From JAHCHG01 sp965214585 (GTDB taxonomy: Bacteria > Acidobacteriota > Blastocatellia > Pyrinomonadales > Pyrinomonadaceae), in NCBI GenBank assembly GCA_965214585.1, contig OZ243957.1, positions 2,046,001-2,110,000 on the forward strand: a stretch of DNA of 64,000 nucleotides, read 5' to 3'. Under the pieces are notes generated by a model. The model did not search any database. It saw nothing but the letters and a program-made list of their open reading frames with translations, and was not told the DNA's origin. Made by a program: the position numbers and the translations under genes. Each line of letters begins with the position of its first letter. Positions within the stretch are counted from its first letter, which is position 1. Positions 9,559 to 18,832 of the stretch are shown in pieces.

Positions 9559-11676
9559 ATGAAAAAGTCACTAAGCATTTTAGCATTCGCGTTTATTATA
9601 ATTGTGATCGGCAATACGGTTATTGTCGCACAGAAAGATTTGAAACCACCTATGGCAGATAAAAAAACTAAAGTTACGAAAATTCACGGATACGAATTGA
9701 AAGACAATTATTTTTGGTTGCGGGATAAGAAAAATCCCGAAGTCATTAAATATCTCGAAGCGGAAAACGAATATGTCGGGAAGGTTATGAAACCGCACGA
9801 GCAGTTTGTAAATAATCTTTACGAAGAAATGTTGGGGCGCATCAAGCAGACGGATTTATCCGTGCCTTATAAAATGGGCGATTACTGGTATTCTGCAAAA
9901 ACGGAAGAAGGCAAACAATATCCGGTTTATTTGCGAAGCAAAACGCGCGACGGGGAAAACGGCGAGATTTTGCTCGATCAGAACGAGATGGCGAAAGGCT
10001 ACGAGTATTTTGCGATCAGCGCGTTCGAGATCAACGACGACGGCGATATGCTGGCGTTTTCGACTGATACGACGGGTTATCGGCAATACACTCTGCAATT
10101 TAAAAATTTGAAAACGGGCAAAATTTTGCCGAACAAGATCGAGCGCGTAACTTCCGCCGAATGGTCGAAAGACGGGAAGTATGTGTTTTTAACGACGGAA
10201 GATGCGGTTTCAAAAAGAAGCAATCAGTTTTGGCGGCACGATGTCGGGGCGAACAAAACCGATCTGCTTTACGAAGAAAAAGACCCGCTTTTTAATATTC
10301 GTGTTTCGCGTTCGCGCGATAAGGAAATGTTGTTTTTGAATTCTTACGCGAAAACGATGCGCGAAACCCGTTATTTATCTGCGGATAAACCGACGGGCGA
10401 TTGGAAAGTCGTCGTGCCGCGCGAGGAAGGACACGAATATTCGGTTGATTTTTACAACGGCGAATTTTACATTACGACCAATAAAAATGCGGAAAATTTC
10501 CGCGTCGTTCGTGTGCCTCTTGCTGATGCGTCGGAGAAGAACTGGAAGGAATTTATTCCGCACAACCCGGACGTGAAAATCGAGGACATCAGCTTTTTCA
10601 AAGATTACGCCGTTATTTCCGAACTTGAAAACGGTTTGGAATATTTAAAAATTCTGGATTTAAAGACGAAACGCGCTCCGCAGCGAATCAAAACGCCCGA
10701 ATCGGTTTACACGATAAATCTGGGCAACAATCCCGAATTTGAAGCGGACGCGATTCAATACGGTTACGCTTCGATGATTACGCCCGGTTCGACTTACGAA
10801 TACAACTTTAAGACAGGCGAAAGCACCTTGCTTAAACAGCAGGAAATTCCAAGCGGTTACGATAAGTCCAAATATGAAACCAGAAGAGTCTGGGCATTGG
10901 CGCGGGACGGCGTGAAAGTTCCGGTTTCGGTTGTGATGAAAAAAGGCACAAAGCTCGACGGTTCTTCGCCGATGCTTCTATACGCCTACGGTTCTTACGG
11001 TGCTTCGATGACTCCGAATTTCAGTTCGGCGCGTCTGAGCCTTGTTGATCGCGGAATGATCTTTGCCATCGCGCACATTCGCGGCGGTTCGGAACTCGGC
11101 GAAAAGTGGCGGCAGGAAGGTCGTATGTTTAAGAAATTAAACACTTTTTACGACTTTGTTGATTCGGCGAATTGGCTGATAAACGAGCGTTACACTTCGG
11201 CTGACCGTTTAATTATTCAAGGCGGCAGCGCGGGCGGAATGTTGATGGGCGGCGTTGTCAATATGCGCCCCGAACTTTTCAAAGCGGCGATTGTGCAAGT
11301 GCCGTTTGTTGACGTAATCAATACGATGCTTGACGATACGCTGCCGCTGACGACGGAAGAATGGATCGAATGGGGAAATCCGAACGAAAAGGAAGCCTTC
11401 GATTATATGATTCGATATTCGCCGTATGATAACGTGCGGGTGCAGGAATATCCGAATATGCTGATCGAAGTTTCTTTGAACGACAGCCAAGTTCCGTATT
11501 GGGAAGGCGCGAAATTCGCCGCAAAACTGCGCGATCTGAAAACCGACGACAACACGGTTCTGCTCAAAACAAATATGGGCGCGGGACACGGCGGCTCAAG
11601 CGGAAGATATGACCGCTTAAAGGAAATCGCCTTTGATTACGCTTACGCGCTGAGTCAGGTCGGAATTACGAAATAA
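9559..11676 (+). CDS. Exported prolyl-oligopeptidase-family (S9A, oligopeptidase B-like) peptidase
   Basis: 705 residues with a signal peptide (residues ~1-24, AFIIIVIGNTVIVAQ). A seven-bladed propeller region is followed by an alpha/beta-hydrolase domain. Catalytic residues are Ser557 (GGSAGG), Asp642 (SLNDSQVPYWE) and His677 (GAGHGG). The GGSELGEKW and QVPFVDVINTMLD segments fit oligopeptidase B, which cuts short peptides after basic residues; here the signal peptide suggests periplasmic use. The ATG at 9559 was chosen because AAAGGAGA lies 8 nt upstream; an in-frame TTG at 9532 lacks this. A terminator follows. Confidence 0.9.
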   Translation: MKKSLSILAFAFIIIVIGNTVIVAQKDLKPPMADKKTKVTKIHGYELKDNYFWLRDKKNPEVIKYLEAENEYVGKVMKPHEQFVNNLYEEMLGRIKQTDLSVPYKMGDYWYSAKTEEGKQYPVYLRSKTRDGENGEILLDQNEMAKGYEYFAISAFEINDDGDMLAFSTDTTGYRQYTLQFKNLKTGKILPNKIERVTSAEWSKDGKYVFLTTEDAVSKRSNQFWRHDVGANKTDLLYEEKDPLFNIRVSRSRDKEMLFLNSYAKTMRETRYLSADKPTGDWKVVVPREEGHEYSVDFYNGEFYITTNKNAENFRVVRVPLADASEKNWKEFIPHNPDVKIEDISFFKDYAVISELENGLEYLKILDLKTKRAPQRIKTPESVYTINLGNNPEFEADAIQYGYASMITPGSTYEYNFKTGESTLLKQQEIPSGYDKSKYETRRVWALARDGVKVPVSVVMKKGTKLDGSSPMLLYAYGSYGASMTPNFSSARLSLVDRGMIFAIAHIRGGSELGEKWRQEGRMFKKLNTFYDFVDSANWLINERYTSADRLIIQGGSAGGMLMGGVVNMRPELFKAAIVQVPFVDVINTMLDDTLPLTTEEWIEWGNPNEKEAFDYMIRYSPYDNVRVQEYPNMLIEVSLNDSQVPYWEGAKFAAKLRDLKTDDNTVLLKTNMGAGHGGSSGRYDRLKEIAFDYAYALSQVGITK

Positions 11677-11709
11677 TCAGAATTAATCAAAATTCATTCA
11701 ATTTGAGAG

Positions 11710-11740
11710 AAATCGGTCAATCAGTTTGACCGATTTTTTA
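11710..11740 (+). terminator. Intrinsic terminator after the S9 peptidase
   Basis: AAATCGGTCAA / TTGACCGATTT stem with a short loop and a T run, 34 nt after the stop. Confidence 0.9.
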
Positions 11741-11872
11741 TTTGCCGTAAAGACGAAATCGCCGTAAGTTGTTGAAAAATAAAAGAAAACAGAAACGGCA
11801 CGATCATTGCAAAATACGTTGGCAGGAATTTCTATAAATTCCGAAAAATCAAATATAAGGAAACATTAAGCA

Positions 11873-14395
11873 ATGAAACAAAATAAACTTACCGCAATTT
11901 TTTCGAGTTTGGTCATCTACTCTATGACTTTTACCTCAATCGGTTTCGCACAAACCGCAGGTAAAAATAATATAGTTAAGCCAAACACAAACACATCTTC
12001 AAAAACCGAAAACACAAATTCACAATACTTACAAAACATCACGCAGTCGGCGAAAAACGGAGCGATTCTGCCGGTCAGCGGAATCGAAACGGAATTGGAT
12101 AAAATTTTGTCCGTCTTAAATTCTCCGGTTAAAAAGAATCCGGTTTTGGTTGATGAAATTGCCGGAAACAGCCGGATTATTATTGAAAATGCGGCGTTAA
12201 AACTGCTCGCTAAAGATGCTCCGGCGAATTTGCGCGATAAGCAAATTTTGAAACTCGATCTTGATCGTCTGTTTGCGGGCGCGAAAAATCAACAGGAAAT
12301 CGGCAAGCGGTTTGAAAATGTTTTTGCTCAAATTGAAAAAAGCAGCGGAAAAACGATTTTGTTTGTCGAGACGGCGGATGCCTTCTCGAATACGAATCCG
12401 CAATTCGGCATTGAAACGGCAAAGCGTTTTCGGCAGGCAATTACAACGGGAAAACTCCAAATTATCACCCACGGAACTTCCGCCGAATACGATCAGACGA
12501 TTGCGCTTGACCGCGAACTCAACAAGCGTTTTCAGAAAGTTTCGCTGAACATCACGGAAGCCGATCTGGACGATCCGTTTGTCGGCGACAAAATCTCGCC
12601 CGATCTGCGCGAACTGATGGCGAACAAATCGGCTGATGAAAAGGTTGAAGTTATTTTGCAGGCGGACGACATAAACGACGCGGAACTTAACAATTTGCTG
12701 AACAACAGCGGCGTTTTGGTAACGGACAAAGTGGCGAATCTGAATATGCTCGCGCTCGAAATGCCCGTCGGACTCGCCGAACAGATTTCCGCCGTTCGCG
12801 GCGCACGGCATCTTTCGCTCAACCGCGAAACGACGGTTCTCGGTCACATCGAAACGACGACGGGCGTTGACCAGATACGTTCGGTTTCCGGCGGCGGCGA
12901 ACTCGACGGAAAAGGAATCGGCATCGCCATTTTAGACTCGGCAATTTATGATTCTCACGAATCGTTTGTCGGAAAAGACGGGAGAAAGCGAATCGTCGAA
13001 ACAAAGGAATTTGCAAGAGGCGACGATGAAGACAAATTCGGACACGGAACGCACGTTTCGGCGATTGCGGCGGGACGCGGCGGAAAACCCGGCGATGAAA
13101 AATCAATCGCGGATTTGAAAGATTATCAGGGAATCGCGCCCGAAGCGAATATAATTTCGGTCAAGGTTCTCGACGATAACGGAAAGGGAAAAGTTACGGA
13201 TTTGCTCGGAGCGATTGATTGGGTTTACAGTCAGAAAGACAGACTTAACATCCGCGTCGTCAATATGAGTTTAGGCACGCCGGCTGTCGAAACTTGGCGC
13301 AATGATCCGCTTTGCCGGGCGGTCAGAAAATTAACAAACGCGGGAATCGTAGTTGTTGCCGCCGCCGGAAACAACGGAAAAGATGCCGCCGGACAGAAAA
13401 TTTACGGTATGATTCATTCGCCGGGCAACGATCCTTCGGTAATTACAGTCGGCGCGTCAAATACATTTGGCACGGACGGACGAAATGACGACGGCATCGC
13501 AACTTACAGTTCACGCGGTCCGACGCGCTCGTTCTACACGGACGCAGCCGGTATAAAGCACTTCGATCACATCGTTAAACCCGAAATCGTCGCTCCCGGA
13601 AACAAAATTATTTCAGCGGCGGCGGATAGAAATAATCTGCTCAAAGAAAATCCCGGACTGCTGAACAGCAGCGATGCGAAAAAGGAAAGAAAAACGATGT
13701 TCCTTTCGGGAACTTCGATGGCGACTCCGATTGTCAGCGGCGCGGCGGCTCTGATGCTTCAGGCGAATCCGAAACTTACGCCGAATATGGTCAAAATGCT
13801 CCTGATGTATTCGGCGCAGCCTCTGCGCGGCTTTAATATGCTCGAACAAGGCGCGGGCGAAGTAAATATCGAAGGCGCGGTTCGTCTGGCAAAATTGGTC
13901 AGGCAGGATTTGAACGGCAATTCGGCACTCGGAACTAAAATGCTGACGACAAACGTTTTGCCAATCCAATCTTCGACGATTGCCAATCAAACGGTTCTCT
14001 GGTCGCAGGGTATCATTTTTGATAAAGGTTACGCTCAAAGCACAAAGCTGATTACCGAATATCAAAAAGTTTACGGCTTGGGTTTACTGTTAAGCGACGG
14101 CTTACTGTTGAGCGACGGTTTGCTGTTAAGCGACGGTTTATTGTTGAGCGACGGCTTGCTGTTGAGCGACGGTTTACTGTTGAGCGACGGCTTGCTGTTG
14201 AGCGACGGAACGACCTTTATGGATTACAGTTCAACCTTCGGAAGCGGTTTACTGTTGAGCGACGGATTGTTATTCAGCGACGGATTGTTATTCAGCGACG
14301 GATTGTTATTCAGCGACGGTTTGCTGCTGAGCGATTCGGTATTCAGCAGCAACAATCCTCTAGTTCGAGGTGATGATACCAAAGCAATGAATTAA
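11873..14395 (+). CDS. Secreted subtilisin-family protease with a degenerate ClpA/B-like N-terminal domain and LLLSDG repeats
   Basis: 840 residues. Signal peptide ~1-26. Residues ~56-230 align with ClpA/ClpB AAA+ domain 1: KKNPVLV at the Walker A strand, LFAGAKNQQE for VAGAKYRGE, TILFVETAD for the Walker B strand, EYDQTIALDRELNKRFQKV at the Arg-finger region. Walker A Lys/Thr are replaced by Ser100/Arg101 and the Walker B Asp-Glu by Glu166-Thr167, so ATP use is unlikely. Residues ~240-320 look like an I9-type propeptide. The S8 domain has Asp355, His391 (GHGTH), Asn500 and Ser615 (GTSMATP). Residues ~738-822 hold twelve LLLSDG/LLFSDG units. The AAA-like homology is my alignment by eye; the S8 assignment is firm. 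Confidence 0.9.
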   Translation: MKQNKLTAIFSSLVIYSMTFTSIGFAQTAGKNNIVKPNTNTSSKTENTNSQYLQNITQSAKNGAILPVSGIETELDKILSVLNSPVKKNPVLVDEIAGNSRIIIENAALKLLAKDAPANLRDKQILKLDLDRLFAGAKNQQEIGKRFENVFAQIEKSSGKTILFVETADAFSNTNPQFGIETAKRFRQAITTGKLQIITHGTSAEYDQTIALDRELNKRFQKVSLNITEADLDDPFVGDKISPDLRELMANKSADEKVEVILQADDINDAELNNLLNNSGVLVTDKVANLNMLALEMPVGLAEQISAVRGARHLSLNRETTVLGHIETTTGVDQIRSVSGGGELDGKGIGIAILDSAIYDSHESFVGKDGRKRIVETKEFARGDDEDKFGHGTHVSAIAAGRGGKPGDEKSIADLKDYQGIAPEANIISVKVLDDNGKGKVTDLLGAIDWVYSQKDRLNIRVVNMSLGTPAVETWRNDPLCRAVRKLTNAGIVVVAAAGNNGKDAAGQKIYGMIHSPGNDPSVITVGASNTFGTDGRNDDGIATYSSRGPTRSFYTDAAGIKHFDHIVKPEIVAPGNKIISAAADRNNLLKENPGLLNSSDAKKERKTMFLSGTSMATPIVSGAAALMLQANPKLTPNMVKMLLMYSAQPLRGFNMLEQGAGEVNIEGAVRLAKLVRQDLNGNSALGTKMLTTNVLPIQSSTIANQTVLWSQGIIFDKGYAQSTKLITEYQKVYGLGLLLSDGLLLSDGLLLSDGLLLSDGLLLSDGLLLSDGLLLSDGTTFMDYSSTFGSGLLLSDGLLFSDGLLFSDGLLFSDGLLLSDSVFSSNNPLVRGDDTKAMN
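14084..14338 (+). repeat. 18-bp tandem repeats coding for LLLSDG units
   Basis: Seven units (14084-14209), a 13-residue spacer, then five more units (14249-14338), the middle three with Phe at position 3. Synonymous changes (TTACTG/TTGCTG/TTGTTA) vary between units. The strict Leu-Leu-Leu/Phe-Ser-Asp-Gly period suggests a beta-roll-like or surface-interaction tail on the protease. Unit number is probably variable between strains. Confidence 0.95.
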
Positions 14396-14417
14396 TACAA
14401 GTTTCAAAATAACCGAG

Positions 14418-14460
14418 TATCGTCGGAGTAGTTTAACAACTATTTCGGCGATATTTTTTT
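14418..14460 (+). terminator. Intrinsic terminator after the subtilase
   Basis: A 16-bp stem (TATCGTCGGAGTAGTT with AACTATTTCGGCGATA, three G-U pairs as RNA), TAAC loop and a T run. Confidence 0.85.
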
Positions 14461-14636
14461 GCATATAAACAAAATTTAACAATTATAAAAATTTTTGTGG
14501 ACAAAACTATTTATTACAGTTATACTCTCAATTGTGAAGAACTTCGTCGTGTTCTTCGATCCCGCTGCAATTTCAACTTTCATCCGATAAAAGCCGGCGA
14601 CAAGCCGCAAAAAAGACCAGACCAACTACAATTTAG

Positions 14637-16874
14637 GTGAATACCGATAAAAAAAACATTATAATTTTTTCGTGGGCAATCATCGCTTTAGCCACCGCTT
14701 TGTGCTGTTACTCGCTTTGGTTTCTGCCGTTCGGGAAGATAAATTTACTTTTCATCGCTTTGCTGGTCGTCAGCGTGTTTCTCGGTTCGGCACTTCACAT
14801 TCAACTGCCGCGCACAAAGATACATTTATCGGTTGCCGAATCCGCTATTTTCTTTGCTATTTTGCTATACGGCGTTGAGTTAGCCGTAGTTTTGACGGCT
14901 TTGGAATCACTTTTTTCTTCATATTCTTTTCGCCGCAAAGGGATAAATATAAAAACCCGGACTATTTTTCTCAACGTCGCTATCGGAGTAGTAACGACAT
15001 TTTCTGCCGGAGCGTTGATAACTTATTTTTACCCGATAACGACGGCGATAAATAATTATGACGATACGGTAATATTAGTTGCCGTTCTGAGCGTTTTGGC
15101 TCTGGCGCAGTTCGCCGTTAATTCCGTTTTAGCTTCGGTTTTGCTCTCGCTAAGGACGGAAAAACCATTTTGGCAGGTGTGGAACGAACATTGTTTTAAC
15201 GTCCTGATAATGTATGCCGCCGGAGCAATTGTGGCGGGATTGATGATTCGGGCGGTGGAGAACGTCAATCCGATTTTGCTGCTCGTTACTGCGTCGGTTG
15301 CCGCCGTCGGTTATTTAACTTACCGGCGGTATGTTGACGATGTTAAAGTGTCCGCCGCGAAAGCCGAGCAAGCCGAACGCAAGCGGGCGGAGCAAGCCGA
15401 AAAGCACATTAAAGAACTTCAGCATCACATTATCGAACAAGACCGCATCGGGCAAGCCTTACGGGAAAGCAAGGAAAAATTTCGCCACGCCGCGTTTCAC
15501 GACGCTCTGACCGATCTGCCGAACAGAAATCTGTTTCTCGAAACGCTCAAATTTCTGCTTGAGAAAAGCAGACATAATTCGGAATATCAATTTGCTATTT
15601 TGTTTTTAGACCTTGATCGGTTCAAGACAATTAATGAAAGTCTGGGACATTCGGTTGGCGATAAACTGATTTTGCACGTTGGCAAGCGTCTGTCGGGTTT
15701 GCTCAAAGAAGGCGATCTGGTTGCGCGTTTTAGCGGTGATGAATTTGCCGTGATTCTCAACAAAGTTTCGGATACACGGGAAGTAATTGACTTTGCCGAG
15801 CAGATCAAACAAAAAATTTCAGACCCGTTTACGCTTGGCGGAAGGCAGGTTTTCACCGATGTCAGCATCGGAATTGCATTGGGCGATTCGCGTTATAAGA
15901 ACGCGGAAGAAGTTTTGCGCGATGCCGATATTGCGATGTATTACTCGAAGGAACGCAATGAAAATTATGTGATTTTCGATCAGGTGATGCACACCCGCGC
16001 CGTGACGCTTTTGCAGATCGAAACCGATCTGCGCTATGCGATTGACCGCAACGAACTGTGTTCTTTTTACCAGCCGATCATTGATAACGAAACTCTGAAC
16101 TTAGTCGGTTTTGAAGCTCTGATTCGCTGGAATCATCCCAAACGCGGACTCGTTCCGCCCGTCGAATTTATTCCGGTCAGCGAACAAACCGGCTTGATCG
16201 TTCCGATAACTTTATGGATTTTGCGCGACACTTGCAGTCAAATTGTCGAGTGGCAGAAACAATCGCCGAAAAATAAAGATTTGTTCGTCAGCGTTAATCT
16301 TTCCGGCAAGCATTTTACGCAGAGCAATTTGGTCGAGCAGGTTGAAAAAATTATTATCGAAACGAAAATCAACCCGGAACAACTCAAACTTGAAATTACG
16401 GAAAGCGCGGTAATGGAAAACGCCGAAACGGTTATTTCGATGCTTAAACAGCTAAAAGAACTGGGCGTAAAATTGAGCATAGACGATTTCGGCACGGGTT
16501 ATTCCAGCCTCAGCTATCTGCACCGTTTTCCGATAGATACGCTAAAAGTTGATCGTTCATTTGTCGGCTCGATGGAAAGCGGCAGCGAAAACGGCGAAAT
16601 CGTCCGCACGATTATATCGCTTGCTAAAACTCTCAATCTGGACGTGATCGCCGAAGGAATAGAAACGATTCACCAACTTCATCAACTGCGAATCTTAAAT
16701 TGCGAATACGGTCAGGGTTATCTTTTCTCGCGTCCCGTTCCGGCTGTCGAAGCCGAAGAACTGCTCAAAGACAGATTGCGCTGGCAGAATATTATCCCGA
16801 ATTCTAAGCCGTTTCCGCCGGAACAGATTTCTTTGCTCGATTCAAATAACAGCAACGGGATTTTAGAAATATAG
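14637..16874 (+). CDS. Membrane GGDEF-EAL protein (cyclic di-GMP turnover)
   Basis: 745 residues. An N-terminal integral-membrane region of about eight helices (residues ~8-225, MASE-like) and a short coiled coil (~240-280) precede GGDEF and EAL domains. The diguanylate cyclase motif is SGDEF (366-370), an allowed active variant; the expected RxxD inhibitory site is KEGD, so product inhibition is probably lost. The EAL motif (Glu493) and DDFGTGYSS are intact, so phosphodiesterase activity is likely. The frame opens with GTG at 14637 and has no strong Shine-Dalgarno, so the start is uncertain. Confidence 0.9.
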   Translation: MNTDKKNIIIFSWAIIALATALCCYSLWFLPFGKINLLFIALLVVSVFLGSALHIQLPRTKIHLSVAESAIFFAILLYGVELAVVLTALESLFSSYSFRRKGINIKTRTIFLNVAIGVVTTFSAGALITYFYPITTAINNYDDTVILVAVLSVLALAQFAVNSVLASVLLSLRTEKPFWQVWNEHCFNVLIMYAAGAIVAGLMIRAVENVNPILLLVTASVAAVGYLTYRRYVDDVKVSAAKAEQAERKRAEQAEKHIKELQHHIIEQDRIGQALRESKEKFRHAAFHDALTDLPNRNLFLETLKFLLEKSRHNSEYQFAILFLDLDRFKTINESLGHSVGDKLILHVGKRLSGLLKEGDLVARFSGDEFAVILNKVSDTREVIDFAEQIKQKISDPFTLGGRQVFTDVSIGIALGDSRYKNAEEVLRDADIAMYYSKERNENYVIFDQVMHTRAVTLLQIETDLRYAIDRNELCSFYQPIIDNETLNLVGFEALIRWNHPKRGLVPPVEFIPVSEQTGLIVPITLWILRDTCSQIVEWQKQSPKNKDLFVSVNLSGKHFTQSNLVEQVEKIIIETKINPEQLKLEITESAVMENAETVISMLKQLKELGVKLSIDDFGTGYSSLSYLHRFPIDTLKVDRSFVGSMESGSENGEIVRTIISLAKTLNLDVIAEGIETIHQLHQLRILNCEYGQGYLFSRPVPAVEAEELLKDRLRWQNIIPNSKPFPPEQISLLDSNNSNGILEI

Positions 16875-16893
16875 AAATTTTCCGTCTGAAATT

Positions 16894-18294
16894 TCAAGCA
16901 AAAATCTCCGGTTTGCCTTCAAGCGGAAACTCGTTTTGATAAACGCCAGCCAAATTCAGCAGAATGTTTTCCGACCAGTTATTTCCGACAAGCTGCAAGC
17001 CAATCGGCAGATTTTCACCCGACAAACCGCACGGAACAGAAATTCCCGGAATTCCCGCCAGATTTGCCGAAGCCGTGTAAACGTCGCTCAGATACATCGC
17101 CAGCGGATCGTCTGATTTTTCGCCGATCTTAAAGGCGACAGTCGGCGAGGTCGGCGTTAAAATCGCGTCGCATTTTTGGAAGGCGTTCTGAAAATCCTGT
17201 TTCAAAAGCGAGCGAACTTTTTGCGCTTTGGCATAATAAGCGTCGTAATACCCGCTTGATAAAACATAAGTTCCGAGCATAATGCGGCGTTTGACTTCCG
17301 CGCCGAAACCTTCTTCGCGCGTTTTCATATACATTTCGCGCAGTTCGTGTGCGTTTTCCGCCCGGAAACCGTAGCGCACGCCGTCGAATCTGGCTAAATT
17401 CGACGAAGCCTCAGCCGTCGCCAGTATATAATAGACGGCAATCGAATATTCCGAGTGCGGAAGCCGGACATCAACAATTTCCGCGCCTAATTTTTTGTAA
17501 TTTTCAATCGCATTTTCAACCGAATTTCTGACTTCCGCATCCAGACCTTCGCCGAAAAGTTTGCGAGGCACGCCGATTTTTCTGCCCGAAATGTCTTTTT
17601 CCAGTTCCGAAACATAATCGGGAACTGAAACGTCGGCACTTGTCGAGTCGTTTTTATCGCGTCCCGCCGCGACTCTCAAAACTTCCGCCACATCCTTCGC
17701 CGTCTGCCCGAAAATCCCGATCTGATCGAGCGACGAGGCAAATGCAACAAGCCCGAAACGCGAAATTCTGCCGTAAGTCGGTTTTAATCCGACGATTCCG
17801 CAAAACGAAGCCGGCTGGCGAACCGAACCGCCCGTTTCCGAACCCAAAGACGCGCGAACCACGCCCGAAGCCACCGCCACCGCCGAACCACCCGAACTTC
17901 CGCCCGGAACTCTCTCTAAATCCCAAGGATTTTTGACATTTCCAAACGCGGAATTTTCATTTGACGAACCCATCGCAAATTCGTCCATATTCGTTTTACC
18001 GACGATTATCGCGCCCGCTTCGTTCAGTTTTTTAACCGCCGTCGCGTCATATTGCGGCTGATAATCGTCCAAAATCCGCGAACCGCACGAAGTCTGTGAA
18101 AAAGACGTGCAGATATTGTCCTTAACGGCGATTGAAACGCCGCGCAAAGTTTGATTTTCGCTTTCGTTTGAATTCTCGATCTCTTCGGCGCGTGCCAAAG
18201 CGTATCCACGCTCGATCTTCAAAAAAGAATTGAGCGTTTCGTTCAGCTTTTCAGCTTTATCTAAAGTTTTTTCCGTTTGTGAAACAATTGTCAT
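16894..18294 (-). CDS. gatA: Asp-tRNA(Asn)/Glu-tRNA(Gln) amidotransferase subunit A
   Basis: 466 residues, full length for GatA. The amidase-signature triad is Lys58 (IAVKDN), Ser133 (GGSSGGS) and Ser157 (TGGSVRQPA). GatA releases ammonia from glutamine for transamidation of mischarged tRNA in the GatCAB complex. gatC lies just upstream in the same direction with a lipoprotein gene between; gatB is not in the window. The start is 3 nt downstream of the lipoprotein stop. Confidence 0.95.
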   Translation of the reverse strand: MTIVSQTEKTLDKAEKLNETLNSFLKIERGYALARAEEIENSNESENQTLRGVSIAVKDNICTSFSQTSCGSRILDDYQPQYDATAVKKLNEAGAIIVGKTNMDEFAMGSSNENSAFGNVKNPWDLERVPGGSSGGSAVAVASGVVRASLGSETGGSVRQPASFCGIVGLKPTYGRISRFGLVAFASSLDQIGIFGQTAKDVAEVLRVAAGRDKNDSTSADVSVPDYVSELEKDISGRKIGVPRKLFGEGLDAEVRNSVENAIENYKKLGAEIVDVRLPHSEYSIAVYYILATAEASSNLARFDGVRYGFRAENAHELREMYMKTREEGFGAEVKRRIMLGTYVLSSGYYDAYYAKAQKVRSLLKQDFQNAFQKCDAILTPTSPTVAFKIGEKSDDPLAMYLSDVYTASANLAGIPGISVPCGLSGENLPIGLQLVGNNWSENILLNLAGVYQNEFPLEGKPEIFA

Positions 18295-18297
18295 AAA

Positions 18298-18720
18298 TTA
18301 TTTTTTATCGCTGACCGAATTTATCAGCCATTCGTTTTTTTGCTTGACCGTTTCCGCGAAAACTTCGCGCTGTTCGCTGCGCGTATCGGTTCTCCAGAAA
18401 AGCACGATTTGAAAAACGGTTTTGTCAGGCGAAATTACTCGGCATTCGCCAATCCGAAAAGCCTTCGGGTAATCGCTCGTCTGCGTAAAATAGTCGCGCT
18501 CGTCTTCGGGTAAATTCTCTAATTTCCGCCGCAGTTCGCCGGTCAGATATTCTCCGCGCTTATTTAAATTTTCCTTAGTAAATTTCATATCGTTTCCGAA
18601 ATGATACGAATAAAATTTTTTTACCGTCGCCTTTGAAGCCCCGCATTCGGGTTCTTCCAGATTTGGCACGCCGCAGCTTGCCGCAAAAAAGACGAAAAAA
18701 ATTAAAATAAAATTTCGCAA
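18298..18720 (-). CDS. Small lipoprotein of unknown function between gatC and gatA
   Basis: 140 residues from a TTG start at 18720, chosen because CGGAGG lies 8 nt upstream and the reading then begins with a signal sequence ending in a lipobox (FFAASCGVPN). A longer frame would overlap gatC and run through a palindrome, which is unlikely. The mature part contains KKFYSYHFGNDMKF and a C-terminal TVFQIVLFW segment, suggesting a small NTF2/cystatin-like fold, but no family is recognised. Probably anchored to a membrane. Confidence 0.7.
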   Translation of the reverse strand: MRNFILIFFVFFAASCGVPNLEEPECGASKATVKKFYSYHFGNDMKFTKENLNKRGEYLTGELRRKLENLPEDERDYFTQTSDYPKAFRIGECRVISPDKTVFQIVLFWRTDTRSEQREVFAETVKQKNEWLINSVSDKK

Positions 18721-18735
18721 ATATAAATTCCTCCG

Positions 18736-18832
18736 GTTCAGAGTAACGGCTTTAGCCGTGATTTTCGCTTTATGCTTTGATTTGAAATTGTCGGATGCCG
18801 GCATTTTCAGGGCTAAAGCCGTTGCTCTGAAC
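18736..18832. repeat. 97-bp element with 22-nt terminal inverted repeats filling the gatC-lipoprotein gap
   Basis: GTTCAGAGTAACGGCTTTAG at the left and CTAAAGCCGTTGCTCTGAAC at the right are complementary apart from one base. The right end touches the stop codon of gatC (18833) and the left end touches the Shine-Dalgarno of the lipoprotein gene. Confidence 0.85.

Noticed and set aside
12197..12847. Long open frame on the minus strand opposite the subtilase
   Set aside because: It is a shadow of the S8 gene: no RBS, Arg/Phe/Val-rich composition, no recognisable domain.
14084..14338. Regularly spaced 18-bp repeats that could suggest a CRISPR array
   Set aside because: The repeats are contiguous, lie in frame within a protease gene and encode LLLSDG; there are no spacers.
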